A stretch of 64,000 bases of DNA from DSXF01 sp964387495 (GTDB taxonomy: Bacteria; Chloroflexota; Anaerolineae; Anaerolineales; Villigracilaceae). Made by a program: the position numbers and the translations under genes. Of the stretch, positions 41,302 through 48,844 are shown one piece after another. Below the pieces are notes generated by a model, which had not been told where the DNA came from, made no database searches, and saw only the letters and a list, made by a program, of their open reading frames with translations. The stretch is taken from NCBI GenBank assembly GCA_964387495.1, contig CAYLXB010000007.1, forward strand, positions 1 to 64,000. Reading direction: 5' to 3'. Numbering within the stretch: position 1 is the stretch's first letter; each line of letters starts with the position of its first letter.

Positions 41302-42530
41302 GGGCAATAAAAGATCGATGCGGATGGGTCCGGGGCGGGGGTGCCCGGGGCGCTCTCCTGCGGCCAGTCGCCGCGCTGGAACGCCTCGATATACGTGCGC
41401 AGGATATTGTAATCCACATCCCAGATGAAGACACGCCCTTTGAAGACCGGGTCGTAGATGCGCGTGCCCTTGAAATACTCCTCGGGGATGGCGTGGAAGC
41501 GGATGTTCTGGCGCGGCATCTGCAGCCCCAGGCAGGCCAGCTGGCTGATCTGCTCCGGGCTGAGGTCGGTCTGCACACTGCCCCGGAAGGCGGCGATCAG
41601 GCTGGGGATCTGCGGGATGACGCGTGGGCTGGACAGTTTGTCACGCAGGCCGCACAGAACGTAGTTCTGCACCTCGGCGCGCTCGAAGACGCCGTTCTGG
41701 CGCAGGCGGCCCAGCATCAGCGCCTGTTCGCCGTTCAGGTGGTGCCGCCCGGCATCGAAGACCAGGTCCATGCGCTTGGGCTGGTCGGGGGCGCGGCCGT
41801 CCACCCGGTAGGGCAGCTCGACGTCGATGCCGCCCAGTTTGTTCACCACCCGCACGAAGGTGTACATGTTGACCGCCGCGTAATGGTCGATCCGGGCTTC
41901 GAAGTTCAGGGCCAGGGTGCGCGCCAGCAGGCCGGGTCCCCGGGCAGGGTCATTCGTGTAGCCAAATCCGGTGTTGCCGTACAGGTAGGCCTGGTTGAGC
42001 CGTTCGTGGTCCTGGCCGTCCAGGTTGTCGGCGGTGTCGGGGATTTCCACCCACAGGTCGCGCGGGATCTCCAGCACGCTGACGCCCGGCAGGTCGAAAT
42101 CCACCCGCACCAGGCGGATCATGTCTGCCAGCCCGTACATGTAGTCGTTGCTGCGGGTGTCGGTGCCGATGGCCAGCAGCTGTATGCTCCCCGAGCCGCC
42201 GCAGTGCAGGGGGTCATTCACTGCAAAGGCCGGGGCAAGGGTCTCCACAGCCGGCATGGGCGGGATTTCTGGCAGGGGGGTGTTGCTGGGGGTGGCAGGG
42301 GGCATGGAGAAGGCCGGCAGGCTGGCATAGGCCATGGCGGGGGTGGCCGTTGGCACGGGGGTGTTCCAGGCAATGACGGTGGGGGTAAATGCGGGCAGCT
42401 CGAGCGGCGGGGCCAGCGGCTTCTGCCAGAAGACCCACAGGTTGGAACCGATCCCGGCTGCCACGCCGCAGGCCAGGCAGAGGGCCAGCAGTCCGCAGGT
42501 GAGCAGCAGGGTCTTGCGTTTGCGGTTCAT
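41298..42530 (-). CDS. LytR-CpsA-Psr (LCP) family protein
   Basis: The 410-residue protein has a cytoplasmic basic start, one transmembrane helix (about 8-30) and a Pro/Thr/Ala-rich linker up to about residue 95. The LCP domain (about 113-320) has LLAIGTDTRSNDYMYGLADM, VSVLEIPRDLWVEIP, ERLNQAYLYGN and RQNGVFERAEVQNYVL, with the Arg and Asp residues used for phosphate binding. LCP enzymes transfer glycopolymers from lipid carriers to peptidoglycan. It begins 1 bp after the stop of the 3D-domain gene and overlaps rsmA, so expression is coupled. The polyprenol-sugar synthase just beyond rsmA fits an envelope-glycan theme. Confidence 0.92.
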   Translation of the reverse strand: MNRKRKTLLLTCGLLALCLACGVAAGIGSNLWVFWQKPLAPPLELPAFTPTVIAWNTPVPTATPAMAYASLPAFSMPPATPSNTPLPEIPPMPAVETLAPAFAVNDPLHCGGSGSIQLLAIGTDTRSNDYMYGLADMIRLVRVDFDLPGVSVLEIPRDLWVEIPDTADNLDGQDHERLNQAYLYGNTGFGYTNDPARGPGLLARTLALNFEARIDHYAAVNMYTFVRVVNKLGGIDVELPYRVDGRAPDQPKRMDLVFDAGRHHLNGEQALMLGRLRQNGVFERAEVQNYVLCGLRDKLSSPRVIPQIPSLIAAFRGSVQTDLSPEQISQLACLGLQMPRQNIRFHAIPEEYFKGTRIYDPVFKGRVFIWDVDYNILRTYIEAFQRGDWPQESAPGTPAPDPSASIFYCP

Positions 42531-42531
42531 T

Positions 42532-43761
42532 TTATTGCAGGACAGGGGGCAGGGTACCGGGGGCGGGCGCCAGGAAGTAGACCTTCACCCAGCCGCTCAT
42601 CTCCACGATGTTGTTGTCGTCGAAGCCCAGGTCGATCCAGCGGTAGCGCGAGACACCCAGCGAACTCTCGATGATGTACCCGCCGCCGATGTCCCCGATC
42701 ACGGCGAAGCCGTAGCCGGGCACGTAGATGCGCTGGCCCTGCAGGTAGGCATACAGCCCGGGGTCCACCGCCACCACACCCCGCCCGGCGCGCAGGCCGC
42801 TGGCAGTGCCATAGGCGCAGCCGGTGGTGCCCGAGTGGCAGGGGGAGTACCAGGTGGCGTACATGTCGAGCGTGCGCCAGACCTCCAGCTTCTGGCCGTC
42901 CACGCTGATCGTCTCCACCACAACCTTGGTCCCGGTGCGCACGATCTGGGGTTTGGGCGGGCGTACCACGGTTTCATCCTCCGTCTGGCGGGCCACTTCC
43001 TGGCCGTCCGCGTAGCGGATGCGCACCCGGCTGAGGGACAGCCCCGGCTCGCCCGGCTGGAGGATTTCCTGCTGGTCGAGCGGCAGGTCGCCGGCGGCCT
43101 GGTATTCGATCTCGAAGGGGATGGCCTTCTGGCTGAGCAGCAGCGCCTCGTGGACGCGCACCACCTGGATCTGCCCGTCTCCCGGCAGGGGCTCGGACTC
43201 GGCCGGGATGGACTCGTCCAGCCCCTCCAGCGCCAGCCCCGCCTCGGCCAGGGCCTGCCCGACCGTGGCGGCCGCCGAACGTGTCTGCAGGCTCTGCCCG
43301 CCGGCTTGGACGGTCAGGAGCCTGGCAGGGGTGTAGGTGACGGTCAGCGGGCCGTTCAGGGGGGTCTCCGCGGGTGGATCGAGGCGGTCGCCGGCGTACA
43401 ATTCGACTCCCGCTTCGGCCAGGGCCTGCCCGACCGTGAAGGCCGCGGTCTGGATCGGGCGCGTGCCCTGCGGGCTGACCAGGGTCAGGCTGAGCGCCCG
43501 GCGGATCTGCAGGGTCTGCAGGGGCGCATCGGGCAGGGGGGCCGCCGGGTCCACCGCCCGACCGAGCGCCAGCAGGCGGTCATCCGGGCCAAGCCTGCGC
43601 CCGGCCTCCGCCAGCCACTCCGCCGGGGTGCGTCCGGTGCTGGACAGGCTGAAGACCTGCCCGCCGTCCAGGATGACCACCGCCCGGGTCTGCGGGCGGC
43701 AGTCTGCCAGCAGGAACGCGGCCAGGATCAGCAAAAACGCCGGTCGAAGGAAAGGTTTCAC
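42532..43761 (-). CDS. Exported protein with DUF348, G5 and 3D domains (YabE-like)
   Basis: The 409-residue protein has a lipoprotein-like signal (LLILAAFLLADC). Three DUF348 units follow, two of which share TVGQALAEAG (about 110-120 and 175-185). A G5 domain with PFEIEYQAAGDLPLDQQEI comes next. The C-terminal part (about 300-395) resembles the 3D/RlpA barrel of Rpf-like lytic enzymes (DMYATWYSPCHSG, GRGVVAVDP, VPGYGFAVIGDIGG, DLGFDD), with conserved Asp residues. It probably cleaves or binds peptidoglycan. The start is GTG 43761, overlapping the stop of the CDF gene (GTGA), so it needs no ribosome-binding site of its own. Confidence 0.85.
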   Translation of the reverse strand: MKPFLRPAFLLILAAFLLADCRPQTRAVVILDGGQVFSLSSTGRTPAEWLAEAGRRLGPDDRLLALGRAVDPAAPLPDAPLQTLQIRRALSLTLVSPQGTRPIQTAAFTVGQALAEAGVELYAGDRLDPPAETPLNGPLTVTYTPARLLTVQAGGQSLQTRSAAATVGQALAEAGLALEGLDESIPAESEPLPGDGQIQVVRVHEALLLSQKAIPFEIEYQAAGDLPLDQQEILQPGEPGLSLSRVRIRYADGQEVARQTEDETVVRPPKPQIVRTGTKVVVETISVDGQKLEVWRTLDMYATWYSPCHSGTTGCAYGTASGLRAGRGVVAVDPGLYAYLQGQRIYVPGYGFAVIGDIGGGYIIESSLGVSRYRWIDLGFDDNNIVEMSGWVKVYFLAPAPGTLPPVLQ

Positions 43762-44426
43762 GGGGAGGATTGTACCCGATTTTGGCCGCATTCGTCCTCC
43801 CCGCAATGGCATTCCAGGCCGCGTGCCTTTTCGAAGGCTTCCCTGCCCTCGCGGACGGAGAAGTAGATCAATCCCAGGGCGCCCAGGCTGTCCACCAGCC
43901 CAAAGCCGGTCAGTTCGTAGACCAGGCTGGCGGCCAGCAGGACCAGTGACATGTAGATGCACACCAGGGTGCAGTTCGCATCCGCCAGGATGGGGGCCGA
44001 GTCCAGGGCGCGTCCCACCTTGCGCTTGGCCGCCACCAGCGCCCACATGATCCCGATCGAGAGCAGGGAGATCACCACCCCCGGCAGGCTGGTCTCCGGT
44101 TTGTGGCCGCTGATGACGTTGTAGGCCGCGGTGGCCAGCAGGCCGGCAGCCAGCAGGTAGAAACTTGTCCCGGTGATGCGCAGGGCCGTTTTTTCGAATT
44201 CGGAGCGGGGGGCCTCCGGGCTGCGGCGGATGCGCCGGATCATGGCCAGGATGCCGGCGCCCGAGAGTACCTCGATGAAGGAGTCCACCCCGAAGCCGAA
44301 GAGCGTCAGGGCCTCGTCTTCCAGGCCGAAGAAGACCGAAACCAGGCCTTCCAGCAGGTTGTATCCAACGGTGAAAATTCCAAGCCAGGCTGCATATTTG
44401 AAATACCGGTCAAGTTTTGCGGGCAT
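43758..44426 (-). CDS. Cation-efflux (CDF)-like membrane protein
   Basis: The 222-residue protein has five to six transmembrane helices and resembles the membrane part of cation diffusion facilitators. YNLLEGLVSVFFG and FGFGVDSFIEVLSG match the first metal-binding helix (D/E in helix II), and SAPILADANCTLVCIYMS matches the HxxxD helix V, here with Asp/Asn/Cys. The cytoplasmic C-terminal domain is absent; a Cys/His tail (LECHCGEDEC) is present. Metal specificity is unknown. TGGAGTG precedes ATG 44426, 3 bp after the GNAT stop, and the 3' end overlaps the next gene by 4 bp. Confidence 0.8.
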   Translation of the reverse strand: MPAKLDRYFKYAAWLGIFTVGYNLLEGLVSVFFGLEDEALTLFGFGVDSFIEVLSGAGILAMIRRIRRSPEAPRSEFEKTALRITGTSFYLLAAGLLATAAYNVISGHKPETSLPGVVISLLSIGIMWALVAAKRKVGRALDSAPILADANCTLVCIYMSLVLLAASLVYELTGFGLVDSLGALGLIYFSVREGREAFEKARGLECHCGEDECGQNRVQSSP

Positions 44427-44429
44427 GAT

Positions 44430-45011
44430 TCACTCCAGGGATTTGGTCAGGGTGGTCGAAGCGCCGAAGCCCATCAGGCGCATCGTCAGGGGGTAGTGCC
44501 GGGTGCGCACGGCCCGGAAGCCCAGGCGTTCGTACAGGCGGCGGGCGCGCGGGTTGGTATCCACCACGTCCAGGCGCACCGAGCGGTAACCGTGCTGGCG
44601 GGCAAACTCGCAGACCGCCTGCAGCAGGCAGGTGCCCACCCCCCGGCCGCGCAGGCCCGCCTCCACGCACAGGCCGTCCATCAGCAGTTCCCCCGCCCGG
44701 AAGGTGCGCTGGAAGAGCCGCAGTCCCAGCCAGCGGACCAGCCCCGGCAGGAGGCCAAAGGCCCGCAGGAAGGGTCCCGGCTCATCCCGGAACAACTGCC
44801 GCCTTCCGTGCTGAAGCCCTGCCAGCCCGGCCAGGCGCCCGTCCACGAAGGCGAACAGCCCCTGCTCCGGCTGCAGCAGCGGCGGGAAGACCGCCAGGGC
44901 CTGCTCCTGGCTGAAGAGCGGGGCGAATTTCTGCGCGAAGGCTTCGTAGTAGATCTCCACCGCCCGCCGGTGCAGTTCTTCGGGTAGATCATTTCGAATT
45001 TCGACCTTCAT
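44430..45011 (-). CDS. GNAT family N-acetyltransferase
   Basis: The 193-residue protein has the GNAT acetyl-CoA-binding motif LCVEAGLRGRGVGTCLLQAV (about 112-131) and the C-terminal strand pattern VRLDVVDTNPRARRLYERLGF. The substrate is unknown. ATG 45011 has no Shine-Dalgarno; TATAAT lies 6 bp upstream, so the mRNA may be leaderless. It is first in a minus-strand run GNAT-CDF-3D-LCP-rsmA with 3-bp gap or overlaps throughout. Confidence 0.88.
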   Translation of the reverse strand: MKVEIRNDLPEELHRRAVEIYYEAFAQKFAPLFSQEQALAVFPPLLQPEQGLFAFVDGRLAGLAGLQHGRRQLFRDEPGPFLRAFGLLPGLVRWLGLRLFQRTFRAGELLMDGLCVEAGLRGRGVGTCLLQAVCEFARQHGYRSVRLDVVDTNPRARRLYERLGFRAVRTRHYPLTMRLMGFGASTTLTKSLE

Positions 45012-45074
45012 AGTCAGATTATACCGGAGAAACGACCCCTCAAAAAATCCTCTCTCATCGGGTACAATCAAACC
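45012..45074. promoter_or_regulatory. 63-bp divergent promoter region
   Basis: Two -10-like boxes face outwards. TATAAT on the minus strand (45023-45018) is 6 bp from the GNAT start, and TACAAT on the plus strand (45063-45068) is 6 bp from the TrmH start. The -35 boxes are not clear. Both transcripts would have almost no leader. Confidence 0.45.
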
Positions 45075-45872
45075 ATGCCCGAACTGATCTCCAGCCACAG
45101 CAACCCGCTCATCAAGCAGCTGCGCGCCCTGCGCCAGAAAAAAGCCCGCGACGAGAGCGGGCTGTTCCTGGTGGAGGGCATCCATCACGTGGGCGAGGCG
45201 CTGGAGGCCGGCTGGGAGGTTCAAACCCTGGTCTACGCCCCCGGCCTGCTGGAGGGCGATTTCGCCCGCCGCCTGCTGGAGGACGCTTCCCGGCGCGGCG
45301 TGCGGGTCGTGGTGACAACCCCGGACATCTTCACCTCCCTGGCCGAAAAGGACAACCCGCAGGGCCTGCTGGCTGTGGTGCGCCAGCGCTTTGCCAGCCT
45401 GGACGGTCTGACCCCCTCGAAGTCGTTCCGGGGCGTGGCCTGTGTCTCCCCGCAGGACCCCGGCAACGTGGGCACCATCCTGCGCAGCCTGGATGCTGCC
45501 GGTGCGGACGCGCTCTTCCTGCTGGAGGGCGGCGTGGAGCCTTTTCATCCCTCCGCCGTGCGCGCCAGCATGGGGACGATCTTCTGGAAGCCGCTGGTGC
45601 GGGCCTCCTTTGTGGACTTCCTGGCCTGGTGCAAAATCCATGGCTGCTGCCTGGCGGGCAGTTCCGCCCATGCCGGCCGGGATTACCGCCAGTTCCGGCC
45701 TCCGGAGGGTCCTCTTGTCCTGCTGCTTGGCAGCGAGCAGAAAGGGCTTTCCGCCGAACACCTGGCAGCCTGTGATGCCGCCCTCTCCCTGCCCATGCGC
45801 GGCCGCGCCAGTTCGCTCAACCTGGCCGTCGCAGCGGGGATCTTGTTGTACGCCCTGGGGGAGCCGGCCTGA
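45075..45872 (+). CDS. TrmH/SpoU family RNA 2'-O-methyltransferase
   Basis: The 265-residue protein has an N-terminal SpoU substrate-binding domain (about 1-105; LFLVEGIHHVGEAL) and a C-terminal SPOUT knot. Motif 1 is CVSPQDPGNVGTILRSLDAAG, split here as CVSPQDPGNVG and TILRSLDAAG, carrying Asn and Arg. Motif 2 is LLLGSEQKGLSAE and motif 3 is LPMRGRASSLNLAVAAGILLY. It methylates ribose in rRNA or tRNA; the exact target cannot be read. Monocistronic, divergent from the GNAT operon. Confidence 0.92.
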   Translation: MPELISSHSNPLIKQLRALRQKKARDESGLFLVEGIHHVGEALEAGWEVQTLVYAPGLLEGDFARRLLEDASRRGVRVVVTTPDIFTSLAEKDNPQGLLAVVRQRFASLDGLTPSKSFRGVACVSPQDPGNVGTILRSLDAAGADALFLLEGGVEPFHPSAVRASMGTIFWKPLVRASFVDFLAWCKIHGCCLAGSSAHAGRDYRQFRPPEGPLVLLLGSEQKGLSAEHLAACDAALSLPMRGRASSLNLAVAAGILLYALGEPA

Positions 45873-45909
45873 ATTTCCCGTTATCTTGTGCGCAGGGGGA
45901 TCACTCGTT

Positions 45910-46269
45910 CTACGCTCCCGCCTCCAGCCACGCCTGCCGCAGCCAATCCTTTACCTCCGCGTCGATCTCCACTGTTGAATAAAGTTCCAGGTGATGCGTG
46001 AAGCGTCCCCGGGCCGGTTCGACGATCTCCTTCCAGCGCGCCGAAGGGTCCCGCCGGCGGAAGGATAGGGTCAGCACCAGCGGCGCGGCCTTGCGCTTGA
46101 GGTACCTGCCGGGAATCCAGGCCAGGGCAAAAGTCTTCTGCCGCCGGAAGGCGATCTGGCTCCTGCTGACCGCCATCTCCGCCGGGCCGATGCCTGCGAG
46201 CGCGGCGCGCAGCGCCTCGAAGATCTGCCTCGACCCTTCCTCTCCGGCGAAGAATTCTTCCAGGTTCAT
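45910..46269 (-). CDS. DUF5655 domain protein
   Basis: The 119-residue protein matches the DUF5655 pattern: AEMAVSRSQIAFRRQKTFAL in the middle, WIPGRYL, LTLSFRRRDPSARWKEIVEP and HHLELYSTVEIDAEVKDWL, ending in a helix with Trp. The function is unknown; the family looks like a small ligand-binding or DNA-modification-associated fold. ATG 46269 overlaps the stop of the upstream methyltransferase-like gene (ATGA). It is last in a three-gene operon. Confidence 0.75.
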   Translation of the reverse strand: MNLEEFFAGEEGSRQIFEALRAALAGIGPAEMAVSRSQIAFRRQKTFALAWIPGRYLKRKAAPLVLTLSFRRRDPSARWKEIVEPARGRFTHHLELYSTVEIDAEVKDWLRQAWLEAGA

Positions 46270-47042
46270 GCCGGGTACCCCACCAGGTAGGTGAACACGA
46301 ACAGCGGCGTGCCGGTGGAGGCCTGGCCCATCTCCCAGGCGTACTCTTTGCTCTCAAGAGAAGCAGTCAGTTCTGCCAGTTCCTGCGGCGAATAGACCCG
46401 CAGCAGCGAGACGATCCCATCCCAGCAGGTGGCCAGCGGCACGACCGGGACGAGGTATGTCCAGAAAAACCGGGAGAAGCGGAGCGGCTTCAGGAAGGGT
46501 GTCAGCACGAGATAGCCCAGCAGCGTCATCAAGGGCGCCAGGAGCAGCAGGAAGGCTCCCAGGGGCGGCTTCAGGCTGGCTTCGAAGATGCCGATGGCTG
46601 CCCTGTTCCGGACTGCATCCTGCAGGATCAGCCTGGCCTGGGCGGGCCTGAAGTGGTGAAAGCCCTCGAACAGGGTGCGCATGCCCTTCAGATGCGGCGG
46701 CACCTGCAGGGCATCCACCGGATCGGCCAGGTATTCGATGCCTGCGCCCAACTGCCTGACCGCTTCGGGGTGCGGATATTTGTCGCTCAGGCGGATATGG
46801 GCCTGCAGTCCGGCCTGGGCGAGCATCGCCTGCAGGCGCAGCCAGGGGCCGCTGCCGCCGGAGCACAGGTCCAGGATTTCGGCCGTCCCGGCCTGGCGCA
46901 TGGCCTTGAGGATCAGCGGCACCAGGTTCCTGTGGCCCGCGCCGCGCGTCGCCGCGAACTGCAGGTAATCGGTCTGCATGCGCCGGAAGGTTTCCGGGTA
47001 CCAGGCCTGGTCGGTGAACTCGAACAGGTGGATGCGCCTCAT
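46266..47042 (-). CDS. Methyltransferase-like protein with membrane segment
   Basis: The 258-residue protein has a class I SAM-binding motif EILDLCSGGSGPWLRLQAML near residues 55-74 and an acidic strand end (IRLSDKYP). The second half carries a long hydrophobic hairpin (AFLLLLAPLMTLLGYLVLTPF) between the fold strands, so the enzyme is probably membrane-bound and acts on a lipid-like substrate. The end SLESKEYAWEMGQ and FVFTYLVGYP is like other small methyltransferases. ATG 47042 overlaps the stop of the upstream membrane-protein gene by 4 bp, and its own stop overlaps the next start. Confidence 0.75.
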   Translation of the reverse strand: MRRIHLFEFTDQAWYPETFRRMQTDYLQFAATRGAGHRNLVPLILKAMRQAGTAEILDLCSGGSGPWLRLQAMLAQAGLQAHIRLSDKYPHPEAVRQLGAGIEYLADPVDALQVPPHLKGMRTLFEGFHHFRPAQARLILQDAVRNRAAIGIFEASLKPPLGAFLLLLAPLMTLLGYLVLTPFLKPLRFSRFFWTYLVPVVPLATCWDGIVSLLRVYSPQELAELTASLESKEYAWEMGQASTGTPLFVFTYLVGYPA

Positions 47043-48010
47043 GTCCCCTCTGTGCCTGCCGCTTTCTGCGTGAAGTGCTTCCTGGATGAGAGCGCCAGCC
47101 CCCAGGTTAGCCCCGGCGGCAGCCCGGCCAGCAGGGCCAGGTGCCAGCCCCGCGCCGGGATGCCCCCCAGCCATTCCAGTTCCTGCGGCGGGAAAGCCAG
47201 CCCCTCCAGCAGGGCCGGGTAACCGGTGGCCAGGAAGGACCAGGCCGTCGAGAGCGTGAACAGCCCCAGCCAGAGCACCGCGCCTGCCCAGGCCCACGCC
47301 TGGCGCCGGAAGGTGCCCCAGGTGATGGCGGCCAGGCTGGCGATGGCCAGGTCGAGCAGCAGGATGCCCGTGTAGCCGTACCGGAAGGTGCCGAAGAGCG
47401 GGAAGATACCGTTGAACAGGATCAGCAGGTGCAGCATGACCAGGTGGAATAATTCCAGGATGCCCAGGGTCAGGACGGGCAGCGGCAGCGCCTCGAGCCA
47501 GCCCGGCTGTCTGCCGCCTGCTTCCAGTGTGCGGGTTACATTTCGCCCGCGGTAGAAGCGGATCAGCAGCCAGGGTACCGCCAGGTAGCAGGCCCCAAGC
47601 ACGGCCAGTGCCAGGACGGCACCCAGCGGGGAGATGTCCTTGGAGGCCAGCAGGATGAAAAAGGCCAGCACGCTCAGCGGCGCGCCGGTCACCAGCCAGC
47701 TCCAGAGCAGGCCCTGCGCCAGCGGACGGAGCCAGCGCCGCAGGGCCAGGTGCCCGCAGCCCAGCAGCAGGCAGACCAAGGCGATCAGGTAGTAACCGGC
47801 GATCTGGCTGGCAATGTTGCCGAACATGAAGGAGCCGAATCGAAAGCCCTCATAGTGGAATCGGCCGCCCTCCGAAAACAGGTAGAAGCAGTACATCTCC
47901 AGGGGCGCCAGCAGGCCAACGGCGATCCCGGCCAGCAGGAGCAGGATACCGATGAGCCGCAGGTGCAGGCGGCGGTCTTTGTAGTCCGGGTGGGGGGAAG
48001 TGGTGTCCAT
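47039..48010 (-). CDS. Multi-pass membrane protein, unknown function
   Basis: The 323-residue protein has about eight hydrophobic helices and a short polar N-terminus (MDTTSPHPDYKDRR). No family motif is recognised. It leads an operon of three overlapping genes with a membrane-bound methyltransferase-like protein and a DUF5655 protein, which suggests joint action at the membrane. Confidence 0.7.
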   Translation of the reverse strand: MDTTSPHPDYKDRRLHLRLIGILLLLAGIAVGLLAPLEMYCFYLFSEGGRFHYEGFRFGSFMFGNIASQIAGYYLIALVCLLLGCGHLALRRWLRPLAQGLLWSWLVTGAPLSVLAFFILLASKDISPLGAVLALAVLGACYLAVPWLLIRFYRGRNVTRTLEAGGRQPGWLEALPLPVLTLGILELFHLVMLHLLILFNGIFPLFGTFRYGYTGILLLDLAIASLAAITWGTFRRQAWAWAGAVLWLGLFTLSTAWSFLATGYPALLEGLAFPPQELEWLGGIPARGWHLALLAGLPPGLTWGLALSSRKHFTQKAAGTEGT

Positions 48011-48089
48011 ATGTTTGGAAAGATCTGAATCGGTTTTTTATTCGAACAGCCGTGTTCATTGTAGCACAGCCCCCTGGAAATTTCTCTCC

Positions 48090-48130
48090 GCAAAGCAAGG
48101 AACCTCCCGCCGGGAGGTTCCTTGCTTTGC
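48090..48130. terminator. Near-perfect 41-bp palindrome, probable terminator
   Basis: Positions 48090-48109 are the exact reverse complement of 48111-48130, a 20-bp perfect inverted repeat around a single base. It lies 11 bp past the stop of the gene at 48142. The stem ends in GCTTTGC on both strands, so a U-tract is only partial. A very stable transcript end is likely. Confidence 0.65.
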
Positions 48131-48141
48131 ATCCCTAACTT

Positions 48142-48375
48142 TTAGAGTTCGTCTTCGTCTTCGTCCAGCCAGGAGTCCTCATCGTCGTCATCGATTTCGG
48201 TCTCCTCCCATTCTTCCAACTCGTCTTCCTCATCCCATTCGTTCTCTGCAGCGGCTTCTTCGTTGGGGGAATAAGTGGCGCAGCCGGTGTCCGGGTCGAT
48301 TTCGACTGCAGCCGCGCTGCAATAGCCATCATCGAGAAAGATACAGTCCAGGTAGCGGCAACGGATACGGGGCAT
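48142..48375 (-). CDS. Small Cys-containing, highly acidic protein
   Basis: The 77-residue protein has an N-terminal Cys module (MPRIRCRYLDCIFLDDGYC, then TGC) with a pattern resembling small metal-binding or DUF1540-like modules. A long run of Asp and Glu (about residues 38-77) follows. No function is assigned. AGGAGGAGAGC directly before ATG 48375 is a strong ribosome-binding site, which supports a real gene. It starts 9 bp after the VKOR gene. Confidence 0.75.
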   Translation of the reverse strand: MPRIRCRYLDCIFLDDGYCSAAAVEIDPDTGCATYSPNEEAAAENEWDEEDELEEWEETEIDDDDEDSWLDEDEDEL

Positions 48376-48384
48376 GCTCTCCTC

Positions 48385-48837
48385 CTAATACTCAGGTTGG
48401 TTCCGGATCATACGGATTATCGAAATAATAAAAACGACAGTGATCGTCACCGCCGATACTACGCAGAAGGGGCAGACGGCATGGATCACGTAGAATTCCA
48501 GGTAGGTCAGATAGGCCGAGAACAGCACACCCACCAGGCTCATGCCAAAGACCATGAGCTCCGGCGTCAGGAAAGGCAGCTTGATGCGCTTCCCGTACAG
48601 CAGCACCAGCAGGATGGCGATATATCCGGCCATGCCGATGGCGGAAACGGGGATGCCGTACACTTCCGAGTAGCGGCTGGAGTTTACGGTGGCGCAGCCG
48701 CCGCTGCCCAGGCACATGGCGACACTGTGGCTGTATTTCAGCACCAGCAGGTAGATCGCATCGGCCAGGCCGATCAGGCTGGATGCCAGGCTGATCCATA
48801 CAAGGGCTTTGTCGAGGGTGTCTTTTTTCTTGTTCAT
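48385..48837 (-). CDS. Vitamin K epoxide reductase (VKOR) family protein
   Basis: The 150-residue membrane protein has four to five helices. It has the VKOR loop Cys pair (VAMCLGSGGCATVNSSRYSEV) and the catalytic CPFC in HAVCPFCVVSAV. Bacterial VKOR reoxidises DsbA-like thiol oxidoreductases through quinones, forming disulfides in exported proteins. No DsbA-like partner is fused or adjacent. ATG 48837 starts 7 bp after the moeA stop, so the two are coupled; the Cys-acidic protein follows. Confidence 0.9.
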   Translation of the reverse strand: MNKKKDTLDKALVWISLASSLIGLADAIYLLVLKYSHSVAMCLGSGGCATVNSSRYSEVYGIPVSAIGMAGYIAILLVLLYGKRIKLPFLTPELMVFGMSLVGVLFSAYLTYLEFYVIHAVCPFCVVSAVTITVVFIISIIRMIRNQPEY

Positions 48838-48844
48838 GGCAGGT

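Noticed and set aside
42960..43780. TACAAT 7 bp before the GTG start of the 3D-domain gene as a leaderless promoter
   Set aside because: The site lies inside the coding end of the CDF gene, and the start overlaps its stop as GTGA, so translational coupling is the simpler explanation.
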